The notes: generated by a model from the sequence alone, not told the origin. A DNA stretch of 31,777 nucleotides from Sulfuricystis sp964478415 (GCA_964478415.1 CAYZII010000016.1:1-31777); one strand, 5' to 3'; positions 1-7,551 are shown, numbered from the stretch's first letter. Translations and numbers: made by a program.

Positions 1-175
1 AGGGATGTCCGGGATGTCCGGCATGTCCGGCATGAGCGGCCAGAAAGGTAAGAAAGGCAAAAGCAGCCAGAAAGGTATGAGCGGCATGTCCGGCATGAGC
101 GGCATGTCCGGCATGAGCGGCCAGAAAGGTATGTCCGGGATGTCCGGCATGAGCGGGATGGAAGGCAAAAAATAA
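1..175 (+). CDS. 3' end of a Met/Gly/Ser-repeat protein (partial, start outside window)
   Basis: Reading from base 2, an open frame runs to TAA at 173-175 and gives 57 residues made almost wholly of MSG tripeptides: blocks of four, five and three MSG units separated by Lys/Gln/Gly linkers (QKGKKGKSSQKG and QKG), ending MEGKK. Thirteen of 57 residues are Met and there are no aromatic residues or Cys. The start lies upstream of the window, so length, signal peptide and any folded domain are unknown. Met-rich periplasmic tails are known in copper-handling proteins (Cu(I)-thioether binding), and Met arrays can also scavenge oxidants; either role here is inference. The regularity, in-frame stop and following terminator argue that it is really translated. 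It is not recognised as a named family. Confidence 0.6.
   Translation, partial: GMSGMSGMSGMSGQKGKKGKSSQKGMSGMSGMSGMSGMSGQKGMSGMSGMSGMEGKK
2..172 (+). repeat. 9-bp coding tandem repeat (MSG units)
   Basis: The DNA is a tandem array of 9-bp units, ATG followed by TCC or AGC and then GGC or GGG, occurring 12 times in three blocks. Ser codons alternate between TCC and AGC. This suggests selection on the amino acid repeat as well as replication slippage. Confidence 0.85.
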
Positions 176-179
176 CAGG

Positions 180-195
180 TGGTCTCCTCCTTGCA
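180..195 (+). promoter_or_regulatory. Sigma54 (-24/-12) promoter candidate for the molybdoenzyme operon
   Basis: Bases 180-195 fit the sigma54 layout: TGG at 180-182, exactly ten bases between the GG (181-182) and the GC (193-194), and a perfect TTGCA -12 element at 191-195. The -24 half keeps only its TGG core. Transcription would begin near 206. It lies just after the stop of the Met-rich gene and upstream of the operon whose last gene (7548) encodes a GAFTGA-bearing sigma54 activator, so the context fits. No activator-binding dyad was recognised; it would fall inside the repeat-coding DNA. Confidence 0.5.
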
Positions 196-225
196 GCCTG
201 ATGGGTTGCATATATGCTGCATTTC

Positions 226-257
226 GGGGGGCGAAGGGTTTCGGCCCCCCTTTTTTT
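226..257 (+). terminator. Rho-independent terminator or leader attenuator
   Basis: GGGGGGCGAA (226-235) pairs with TTCG (240-243) and CCCCCC (245-250), with a GGGT loop and a single bulged G at 244, followed by seven T (251-257). It is a strong intrinsic terminator. It ends transcripts of the Met-rich gene, but it also lies between the predicted sigma54 start (about 206) and the first operon gene (273), so it could attenuate the operon's own transcript. Confidence 0.85.
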
Positions 258-272
258 GGATGCTTGAATGCC

Positions 273-602
273 ATGACTAAAAAGTGCGGATTGCACATCA
301 CGGCAGCCAGTGTGGTCTGCCTGATTTGTTGCGGAATGTCGAGTGTGCAGGCGGCAGAGGGCACTTACGTCGCCGGCCTTGCACCCTATGAGCGGCCGGC
401 TAATGCACCTCGGTTGACCGCCGATACGCCGCTGCAGCGTGAGCGGGCTCTCCAAGGCATCAGTGCGCCGGTCCCTCAGAGTATCGAAAAATTTCTTCAG
501 CACCAGGGAGGGTGGTTCAATCCTTTCCTCCACCCAGGCATGACCGGTCCTTATGATTTGAGAGGTTGGCATGCGCTAGCACAGCAGGAGCCACACAGAT
601 GA
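273..602 (+). CDS. Small secreted protein of the molybdoenzyme operon, function unknown
   Basis: This 109-residue protein has a clear N-terminal signal peptide: Lys3-Lys4, a hydrophobic stretch at about 8-24 and a likely signal peptidase I site after VQA (residues 25-27). The mature part is about 82 residues. It has no CxxCH, TM segment or known metal motif and ends with an aromatic/Gly/Pro-rich block containing FNPFLHPGMTGPYDLRGWH (82-100). An in-frame ATG at 201 was rejected because the sequence between is the promoter and terminator, and the signal peptide begins at 273. The ribosome-binding site is weak. The stop overlaps the start of the cytochrome gene (ATGA, 599-602), so the two are translationally coupled. 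I infer a small periplasmic partner of the cytochrome or catalytic subunit; the family was not recognised. Confidence 0.75.
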   Translation: MTKKCGLHITAASVVCLICCGMSSVQAAEGTYVAGLAPYERPANAPRLTADTPLQRERALQGISAPVPQSIEKFLQHQGGWFNPFLHPGMTGPYDLRGWHALAQQEPHR

Positions 603-1492
603 CGAAACAGGACTTGATCATTGGCGCTTGTCTGGCCGGGCTGATTGGCAGTGTGATGCTTTTCACCGGCTACAACAGCCCGGCACAGAAAGCTCTTGAC
701 GCCGCCGATTCCACGACGCGACCAGTGGTGGAGGTCGCAGGAGCTCATTTGCGTGCCACTTACAGCCAGCTGCATTTCAAGCCCGCGATCGAAAAGGCCT
801 CCGACGAGCAGTGTCTAGAATGCCACAAGGAAATCCTCGAAGACCGGGTGCGGGAAAACTCCCCAGCCGGGCTGAAAGCTGCCAATGCCAAGGCGTGGTA
901 CCAGCGGCTCGCTACCTATGGCGGAGAACAGGAAACCTTCCACCGCCGCCATCTGGTCACCCCGCTTGCCAAACAGCTGATGAATCTGAAATGCATTACC
1001 TGTCATGAAGGTCACGACCCGCGTGAGGAAGCCCCTGGTTCCTCGGCCAGCATGCCGCAGTCAACGACAGCCTTCACGCTGCGCAAGCAGGTCAACCCGG
1101 AAACCACGTGCCTCAAATGTCATGGCCAGATGCCGGCAAAAGAAATCATGGGCTTACCTGGACCGTGGCCGGAGGTCAAGGATGTTTTCCAAAACGATTG
1201 CCTCACCTGTCATGCTGCCATTCGCACCAACCGCCACCAGGTCAGTTACCTGAAGGCCGACGCGATCGAGGAAGCCGCCAAGGCAGGACAGACCAACAAG
1301 AGTGGTGGCGATGTCTGCTACGGCTGCCATGGTGGCCGTGCCTGGTACCGCATCGCCTACCCCTATCCGCGCCACCCTTGGCCGGGTATGCCCGAAGAGG
1401 TTCCCGACTGGGCAAAAGGCCGCCCGACGCAATCGGAGGACCGCTTCCTGCAACCTGTTCAACTTGATCGCAATCTCCAACCGAAGCCATGA
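599..1492 (+). CDS. Membrane-anchored pentaheme c-type cytochrome
   Basis: A 297-residue protein with one N-terminal membrane helix (about 7-23) that anchors a periplasmic domain holding five heme c motifs: CLECH (72-76), CITCH (132-136), CLKCH (171-175), CLTCH (201-205) and CYGCH (240-244). The start at 599 gives an ATGA overlap with the preceding gene and has GGAG 8 bases upstream; the frame is open further upstream but there it only shadows the previous gene. Its stop overlaps the catalytic subunit's ATG. Single-helix multiheme cytochromes (NapC/NrfH type, or ActA of alternative complex III, also pentaheme) pass electrons between the quinone pool and periplasmic oxidoreductases. Since no NrfD- or DmsC-like protein is encoded here, I infer that this cytochrome links the Mo enzyme to quinones or soluble cytochromes. 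Direction of electron flow is not determinable. Confidence 0.9.
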   Translation: MTKQDLIIGACLAGLIGSVMLFTGYNSPAQKALDAADSTTRPVVEVAGAHLRATYSQLHFKPAIEKASDEQCLECHKEILEDRVRENSPAGLKAANAKAWYQRLATYGGEQETFHRRHLVTPLAKQLMNLKCITCHEGHDPREEAPGSSASMPQSTTAFTLRKQVNPETTCLKCHGQMPAKEIMGLPGPWPEVKDVFQNDCLTCHAAIRTNRHQVSYLKADAIEEAAKAGQTNKSGGDVCYGCHGGRAWYRIAYPYPRHPWPGMPEEVPDWAKGRPTQSEDRFLQPVQLDRNLQPKP

Positions 1493-4062
1493 ACGCTCCC
1501 ATCCTGTCTCATGCGATCCACTCGCTGATCAATCCGTCACGTCGCAGCTTTCTAAAGACGGCCGCGGCCGGTACCGCGGCTGCCGGCCTGTTTCAGTTCG
1601 GCTTGAAAAGCAAGGAGGCGAAAGCCTTTGCCTACGAACCTTACCCAACCGACGACCAGCTCACGACCGTCGTCACGAGCTGTGATCACAACTGCGGCTC
1701 GCGTCACATGCTGGTCGCCCACAAGAAGGGGGACGTGATCGTCCGCCTATCCACCGATGATGGCCGCTATCAGGCAGGCGGCGCCTTCGGCAAGGACACT
1801 TTTGACGAACCGCAGCTGCGTGCCTGTCTGCGCGGCCGTTCCTACCGCTCGCGTCTGTATTCGCCCGAACGTCTGCTCTACCCGATGATGCGTGTTGGCC
1901 AACGCGGCGAAGGCAAGTTCAAGCGTGTGAGCTGGGATGAGGCGCTCGACTTCATCGCCAAAAAAATGATCGAGATCAAGGCCAAGTATGGTCCGACGGC
2001 GATTCTCGATCAGGCTTATGCCGGCACCTCCTACGGTGTGCTGCACAAGTCCGACCAAATCGAGGGTTTGCTGGCGCGTTTCCTCGGCATGTTTGGCTGC
2101 CGAACCAGCTCCTGGTCGGTACCGAGCTACCAGGGCACAACGTCAAGCTCGCGCTGGACCTTCGGCACCATCGAGGATGGCAACGAGGACGACGCCTTCG
2201 CCTACTCGAAGCTGATCATCATGTGGGGCTGGAATCCGGCCTACACCTTCCATGGCGGCAACACCTTCTATTACATGCGCTTGGCAAAGCAGCAGGGCTG
2301 CAAGTTCGTGCTCGTCGATCCGCAATACACCGACTCGGCTGCCGCCTATGATGCCTGGTGGATTCCGATCCGGCCGAATACCGACGCCGCGATGCTCGCC
2401 GCCATGGCGCATTACATCTTCACCAACAACCTGCAGGATCAGCAGTTCATCAATCGCTTCGTGCAGGGCATGGACGAAGGCACGATGCCGGACTGGGCCA
2501 AAGGGCAGGAGAACTTCAAGGATTACATCCTCGGCAAATACGATGGCGTGCCCAAGACCCCCGAGTGGGCCGAGCAGATTTGTGGCGTACCGGCTGCGGA
2601 CATCAAGAAGCTCGCCGACATGTATGCGCGCACTAAGCCGGCTGCGCTGAAGGCATCGTGGGCCCCGGGCCGCAACGCTTATGGCGAGCAATACAACCGC
2701 ATGGCGGCGGCGCTTCAGGCGATGACTGGCAACATCGGCATTCTCGGCGGCTGCGCCGAGGGTGTCGGCAAGGGCTGGCATGCCGAATCGGTAGCCTATC
2801 CTTACGACGAATATGCCAATGTTTGGTGGGCATCGATCAAGTCGGACCGCTGGGCACACTGCGTGCTCAACTATCCGAACGTCAAGCGTGAGGAAATCGG
2901 GCTTTGGCCGCGTGACGACGAGCTCGATGGCACGATCCCCAACATCAAGGCGATCTTCTGGCACGGTTCGGACTGGTTCAATCAGCTCACCAACATCAAT
3001 AAAGAAATCGAAGCCGTCAAGAAGCTCGAGCTGGTAGTCTGTGCCGACTCGACCATCACGCCTTCCGGTTTGTGGGCCGACGTCCTGCTGCCCGTCGCCA
3101 CGCATTTCGAGCGTCACGACGTGGCCTTGCCGTGGTACAAGGGGCACTATTACATCCACCGGCCCAAGACCATCGAACCGATGGGCGAGTCGAAGACCGA
3201 CTTCCAGATCTATACGGAGCTCGCCTACCGTCTCGAAACGCTCGACCCACAGAACCTGAAGGATTTCGGTAAGCGCTACAACCCACGCGCCGACCGCAGC
3301 TACTGGGACAATCCCGACCCCGTCGACGAAGCCTATCTCGCCGCTTGGTGGCAACGCGTTCAGGAGCACCAAGGCGTAACAATGTCATGGGAGGAGTTCA
3401 AACAACGCGGTGTCTACAAATTCACTTTTGACAAGCCGCACGTCGCGTTTCGTGAGCAAATCGAAAACGGTGTGCCGTTTCCAACGCCTTCGGGCAAGAT
3501 CGAAATCTTCTCGACCGTGCTGGCTCAGGTAAAGGACTGGAAGAAGACTCAATGGGGTTATCCGATCCCGGCGATCCCGAAGTGGATCGAGCCGTTCGAG
3601 TGGCTCGGCCATCCGAAGAGCAAGGAGTATCCGTTCCACCTCGTCAGCCCGCACCCACGTTGGCGCACCCACTCTATCTTCAACAACATCCCCTGGCTAC
3701 GCGAAACCTATCAGCAGGAAGTAACGATCAATGCAGCCGACGCGGCTAGGCTCGGCATCAAGACCGGGGACATCGTCGAGGTGTGGAACGATCGCGGCAA
3801 GGTCGTCGTGCCGGCCTACGTCACCGAGCGTTGTATGCCCGGTGTGCTGGTCCTCTATGAAGGGGTATGGATGGACCTCGACAAGAATGGCGTGGATCGC
3901 GCCGGCAACCCTGATTTCCTGACTAAGGATGAACCCAGCCCTGCCGGCGCATTCGCCTATAACACGGTGCTGGCCAACATCAGGAAGACAACTCTCGAAC
4001 ACCGACCCGGCTGGGATAGCGTCGCCACTTCGCGCGCCTACATTTTCCGCCGCGATAGCTGA
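1489..4062 (+). CDS. Tat-exported DmsA-like molybdopterin oxidoreductase, catalytic subunit
   Basis: This is an 857-residue member of the DMSO reductase superfamily, closest by eye to DmsA/YnfE-type subunits. It has a twin-arginine signal (SRRSFLK, 17-23), an N-terminal Fe-S motif at residues 65-113, the DmsA-like block LRACLRGRS (110-118), the central molybdopterin-binding regions, and a C-terminal dinucleotide-binding domain (RTHSIFNN, then NDRGKVVVPAYVT). The Fe-S ligands read Cys65-x3-Cys69-x3-His73 and then Cys113; DmsA has Cys where His73 stands. The substrate (S-oxide, N-oxide, sulfur or metalloid oxyanion, or an oxidation) cannot be read from sequence. The gene overlaps the pentaheme cytochrome gene (ATGA) and is followed 11 bp on by the ferredoxin subunit. 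The protein should be periplasmic and carry the ferredoxin out with it. Confidence 0.9.
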   Translation: MNAPILSHAIHSLINPSRRSFLKTAAAGTAAAGLFQFGLKSKEAKAFAYEPYPTDDQLTTVVTSCDHNCGSRHMLVAHKKGDVIVRLSTDDGRYQAGGAFGKDTFDEPQLRACLRGRSYRSRLYSPERLLYPMMRVGQRGEGKFKRVSWDEALDFIAKKMIEIKAKYGPTAILDQAYAGTSYGVLHKSDQIEGLLARFLGMFGCRTSSWSVPSYQGTTSSSRWTFGTIEDGNEDDAFAYSKLIIMWGWNPAYTFHGGNTFYYMRLAKQQGCKFVLVDPQYTDSAAAYDAWWIPIRPNTDAAMLAAMAHYIFTNNLQDQQFINRFVQGMDEGTMPDWAKGQENFKDYILGKYDGVPKTPEWAEQICGVPAADIKKLADMYARTKPAALKASWAPGRNAYGEQYNRMAAALQAMTGNIGILGGCAEGVGKGWHAESVAYPYDEYANVWWASIKSDRWAHCVLNYPNVKREEIGLWPRDDELDGTIPNIKAIFWHGSDWFNQLTNINKEIEAVKKLELVVCADSTITPSGLWADVLLPVATHFERHDVALPWYKGHYYIHRPKTIEPMGESKTDFQIYTELAYRLETLDPQNLKDFGKRYNPRADRSYWDNPDPVDEAYLAAWWQRVQEHQGVTMSWEEFKQRGVYKFTFDKPHVAFREQIENGVPFPTPSGKIEIFSTVLAQVKDWKKTQWGYPIPAIPKWIEPFEWLGHPKSKEYPFHLVSPHPRWRTHSIFNNIPWLRETYQQEVTINAADAARLGIKTGDIVEVWNDRGKVVVPAYVTERCMPGVLVLYEGVWMDLDKNGVDRAGNPDFLTKDEPSPAGAFAYNTVLANIRKTTLEHRPGWDSVATSRAYIFRRDS

Positions 4063-4073
4063 GGATTCCGCAG

Positions 4074-4742
4074 ATGGCAAACAAACTCGACAAGGAACAA
4101 GTCAAGGCAGCCCTGACCCGTAAGCTGGCCCAGACCTATGAGCCGGTCAAACCTGCCATGCAGCTCGGCTTCATCCACAACAACGTCGACTGCATCGGTT
4201 GCCGCGCTTGCGAAATCGCCTGCAAGGACAAGAACGGCCTGCCACCGGGGCCACGCTTCCGCCGCGTGATGTACATCGAAGGCGGCCATTTCCCTGAGGT
4301 GTTCGCCTACAAGGTGAACATGAGCTGCAACCATTGTGCCGAGCCGGCCTGCCTGCCCACCTGCCCCACGGGCGCGATCTGGAAGCGCGAGGACAATGGC
4401 GTCGTCGATATCGATTCGACACTTTGCATCGGCTGCCGGCGCTGTGAGGCGGCCTGCCCGTTCGGTGCCCCGCAATGGGACCCGATCGCAAAGGTCATCA
4501 AGAAATGCAACATGTGCATCGACGAGCTCGAAGCCGGGCGCAAGCCCTATTGCGTGATGGCCTGCATGATGCGCGTGCTCGACATCGGCCCAATCGATCG
4601 GTTACGCGCGGGCACGTGGGCCACCCCAGCGCTCGGCCCTCATGACAAACCGGTACGCCAGGTCAAGAACATGGCTAACCCCGAGCTCACCAACCCGTCG
4701 ATCGTTTTCGTGCCCCATCGCAAGGGTCGCGTCGATGGCTGA
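4074..4742 (+). CDS. DmsB-like four-[4Fe-4S] ferredoxin subunit
   Basis: A 222-residue electron-transfer subunit with sixteen cluster cysteines in four groups: CIGCRACEIAC near residue 40, CNHC...PACLPTCP near 84, CIGCRRCEAACP near 122, and CNMC...CVMAC near 144-163. This is the full set of four [4Fe-4S] clusters seen in DmsB, PhsB and TtrB. It has no signal peptide, as expected for a subunit exported by hitch-hiking on the Tat signal of the catalytic partner. AGGA lies about 8 bases before the ATG. The C-terminal tail (residues about 175-222) is extended and rich in Pro and basic residues. In the complex it should pass electrons between the catalytic subunit's Fe-S cluster and the pentaheme cytochrome. 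Its 3' end overlaps the chaperone start by 8 bp. Confidence 0.93.
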   Translation: MANKLDKEQVKAALTRKLAQTYEPVKPAMQLGFIHNNVDCIGCRACEIACKDKNGLPPGPRFRRVMYIEGGHFPEVFAYKVNMSCNHCAEPACLPTCPTGAIWKREDNGVVDIDSTLCIGCRRCEAACPFGAPQWDPIAKVIKKCNMCIDELEAGRKPYCVMACMMRVLDIGPIDRLRAGTWATPALGPHDKPVRQVKNMANPELTNPSIVFVPHRKGRVDG

Positions 4743-5517
4743 AACGATCGTCAGTGCCGTCCCGCCAGCGCCGAATTTGCAAGACGCGGCACTGGCCATC
4801 GCCGACGATGCCGAAGCACTCGCTGCGCTGCATGACTGCGAACTGACGCCCGCAATGGCACAGGCGCTGCGCGAGGCGCACTTTCCTGACAATCTCGGTC
4901 TGATGCCAGCAAACGAAGTGGCACGTGCTGCATGGCTGGCGATGGCCGAGGGTGTCGCGCGCCTGCCCCAGAACGTCGATGACGATTCGGCCTGGGACAA
5001 CCTAGCCGCGGAATACGCCGCGATCTATCTCACCGGAGCTTATGGCGTTTCGCCTTATGAGTCGGTATGGACCGACGACGATCATCTCACCTGTCAAGCG
5101 GCCATGTTCGAACTGCGTGCCATTTATCGGCAGGCAGGGCTGATCGCAACCGACTGGCGGAAGCGACCCGACGATCATCTCGCGCTGCAACTGCTCTACA
5201 TCGCCCATGCCGCACGCCATGCCTACCGAGTGGATGATTGGCGCGCGCTGGCGACGATGCTCGACGAACACCTATTGCGCTGGATCGGCAACTTTGCCAG
5301 CCGTCTGGTAGTCCGCTCGCCGTCGCCCTTTTATGTCGGCCTGGCAGTCCTCACTTCGAGCTGGCTGGACACACTGCGCGATCTGCTCTCCGAGGCATTG
5401 CACGAACCACGCCCATCACCCGCGGAAATCGAAGAGCGGTTGCTGGCGCGGCGCAAGATTGGGATCGAGCTGCAGCCCTTGTACTTCGTGCCAGGGGCGG
5501 GCGGCCCCCCTGAGTAG
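4735..5517 (+). CDS. TorD/DmsD-family molybdoenzyme chaperone
   Basis: A 260-residue, largely helical cytoplasmic protein with the TorD-family signature: EYAAIYLTGAYGVSPYESVW around residues 97-116, then PDDHLALQLLYIAH about 40 residues later. These proteins bind the Tat signal and apo-form of DMSO reductase-family catalytic subunits, holding back export until the Mo cofactor is inserted. The start at 4735 (MAETIV) was chosen over an upstream in-frame ATG at 4642 because the latter only extends into the ferredoxin gene in another frame. The 8-bp overlap with the ferredoxin gene places it in the same operon. The presumed client is the catalytic subunit at 1489. The C-terminus is slightly longer than in DmsD. 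Confidence 0.88.
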   Translation: MAETIVSAVPPAPNLQDAALAIADDAEALAALHDCELTPAMAQALREAHFPDNLGLMPANEVARAAWLAMAEGVARLPQNVDDDSAWDNLAAEYAAIYLTGAYGVSPYESVWTDDDHLTCQAAMFELRAIYRQAGLIATDWRKRPDDHLALQLLYIAHAARHAYRVDDWRALATMLDEHLLRWIGNFASRLVVRSPSPFYVGLAVLTSSWLDTLRDLLSEALHEPRPSPAEIEERLLARRKIGIELQPLYFVPGAGGPPE

Positions 5518-5544
5518 CCGTTAGTATTCGTTCTAAAGCTCAAA

Positions 5545-5566
5545 TCGCGGCTAAAGCCGCTCCTAC
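5545..5566 (+). repeat. REP-like palindrome
   Basis: The segment TCGCGGCTAAAGCCGCTCCT (5545-5564, then AC) contains a perfect 6-bp stem GCGGCT/AGCCGC (5547-5560). It matches the REP unit I know from Pseudomonas and other proteobacteria (GTAGGAGCGGCTTTAGCCGCGA on the other strand). It lies 27 bases after the chaperone stop and could stabilise or end the structural-gene transcript. Only one copy is present here. The rest of the 153-bp gap (5518-5670) holds no promoter I could support. Confidence 0.7.
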
Positions 5567-5670
5567 AGTTGCTTTCGTGGCCTCACGAGAAGATGATGTT
5601 TCCCGGCTCTCATGACGAGGTTGCTCGTATCCACCAGAAGAATCAGGCTTGGTGACGAGTCGTTTGCGCT

Positions 5671-7547
5671 ATGCTCGCTAAGATGGAAAACCCGCCTGTC
5701 AGCCTGAATCGCCGCCTACTGCGCGGCGTGCTGCTCGTCGCCGCTGGCGCATCGCTGCTGCTCGGCGCGCTGTTCCTCGGCCTGTATCGCCAGTCACTCG
5801 AAAAAGAGCGCGCGGAAGCTTCCTTGCACCTGAACCGGATGCTACAAGCCACCTGGGAAAACGCGATGCTCAAGCGCGACATCCCCGGCCTGCGCGACAT
5901 CGTTGCCCGGCTAGGGGAGCTGCCGGGCATCCGCGACGTGTTGATCCTGGCACCCAATGGCGAGGTGCGCTTCGCCTCTGACAAAAACAAGCTCGGCACA
6001 CTCCTGCCCGCCGTTGCGCAGGCGACCTCGGCCGGCAAACCGATCAGCCGCTTCGAGACACTGGGGGCGGACATCGAGGTGCTACGCTCGATCAATCCGG
6101 TACCCAATCGTCCGCCCTGCGCCCCCTGTCATGGTCCAGCCGCCAATCACCCGGTAAATGGCATCCTGGTGATCGACTACGATGCGGTGCCAATCCGCGC
6201 CAGCGCACGGCAAAGCGCTGCCGCACTGCTGATGGCCGGCACCAGCGTGATCGGTTTGATGCTGGCCACCTTGTGGTTGCTGCTGCGTCGCCATGTGATG
6301 CGGCCGCTGAGCGCACTCAACCACGTCACCGAAGCGTTTGGCAGAGGCGATCTCACCCCGCGCGCCCCAATTTTCTACGAAGACGAAATCGGCCGCGTCG
6401 CCCGTCAGTGCAATGACATGGCAGAACGGCTCGCCGCACAGATGGCGCGCCTCAAGGCCCAGGAAGAATACCTGCAACAGATTCTCAATGGCCTGCCCGA
6501 TGGCATCCGCGTGATTCGCACTACCGACATGCAGGTGGTGCTCGCCAACCGTGCCTTCTGCGAACAGGTAGGCAAACCGCTCGAAGCGGTGCTGATGCGG
6601 CCCTGCTATGAAGTCAGTCATGGCCGTGACATGCCCTGTGCGGCGAGCATGGTGGTCTGCCCGTGGGCCGAACTGAAGGAGGTCGGCGCGACCCTGAAGG
6701 CCCGCCATCATCATCAACGCAGCGACGGGAGCCAGTTTCCCGCCGAAGTGCATGCGGTGCTCGTCGAGATTGCCAACCAAAACGCGCAAACCCGTTATCT
6801 GGTCGAGTCGATCCGCGACCTGGGGGAAACCGTCCGCATCTCGCAAGAGCAGCGTCTTTCCGAGCTCGGGCTGCTGGCCGCCGGCATCGCCCATGAAATC
6901 CACAACCCTCTCGGCTCGATGCGCCTCGGTGTCCAGGGGCTGGCACGTGAACTCCGCACCGGCCGGATCACCCTAGAGCAAGTTGCCAACTACATGGATC
7001 TGATCGACAAGGAAATCGACAACTGCACTGCGGTGACTCGCCGCCTGCTGCTGCTGGCCCGTCCGCCCGAGAACAGCCTGCAACTGGTGGTCATCAACGA
7101 AGCTCTCAGTGATACGGTACAATTGCTCGAATACGATGCCCGTCAGCACGGCATCGTGCAGGAATGCTTGGTGCCGGAAACGCCGCTGCGCATCTTGGCG
7201 GACGAAGCCGAAGTGCGCATGATCTTCCTTAACCTGATCCAGAATGCCCACCACGCGATGCCGCAAGGCGGCAAGCTTACCGCCCGCTTGCGCCGTGAAG
7301 CCGACCAGGCGCGCATTGACATCTGCGACACCGGCGTAGGCATGAGCGAAGAGATCCAGGCGCGCATCTTCGATCCGTTCTTCAGTCAGCGCGCCGATCA
7401 TGTCAAGGGTACGGGTCTGGGGCTGACCATTGTGAAGAATTTCGTTGACCGCCGTCGGGGCCGGATCGAGGTGAATAGCACCCTCGGCAAAGGCACCTGT
7501 TTCACCTTGCGTCTGCCATTGGCCGAAACCTTTCTGGAACGCGCAAC

Positions 7548-7551
<4 letters not shown>
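5671..7551 (+). CDS. Sensor histidine kinase with periplasmic c-heme motif and Cys-rich PAS domain
   Basis: A 626-residue membrane kinase. TM1 is at about 16-39 and the periplasmic sensor at 40-180, carrying CAPCH (150-154; DNA 6118-6132), a covalent heme c attachment motif. TM2 is at about 184-205, followed by HAMP (206-258), PAS (265-375) with a Cys-rich insert (Cys312, Cys323, Cys330, with His317 nearby), dimerisation domain with phospho-acceptor His408 (GIAHEIHNPLG), and an ATPase domain with N box Asn521/Asn525, DTGVGM (553-558) and GTGLGL (580-585). This is the NtrB/ZraS kinase type. The start is uncertain: ATG at 5671 or 5683, neither with a strong ribosome-binding site. It overlaps the response regulator (GTGA). 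I infer that it senses redox state, oxygen or a heme ligand and controls the adjacent molybdoenzyme operon. Confidence 0.9.

Noticed and set aside
204..217. A second GG-N10-GC match (GG 204-205, GC 216-217) as sigma54 promoter
   Set aside because: The -12 part is ATGC rather than TTGC, and transcription would start inside the terminator stem; the site at 180-195 fits better.
2143..3372. 409-residue open frame on the minus strand inside the Mo subunit gene
   Set aside because: Exact antisense of a well-supported gene, with no recognisable motif; a by-product of high GC codon use.
599..5517. Alternative complex III
   Set aside because: The pentaheme subunit invites it, but no NrfD subunits (ActC/ActF) are present, and the Mo protein and ferredoxin are separate, with Tat signal and TorD chaperone, as in true molybdoenzymes.
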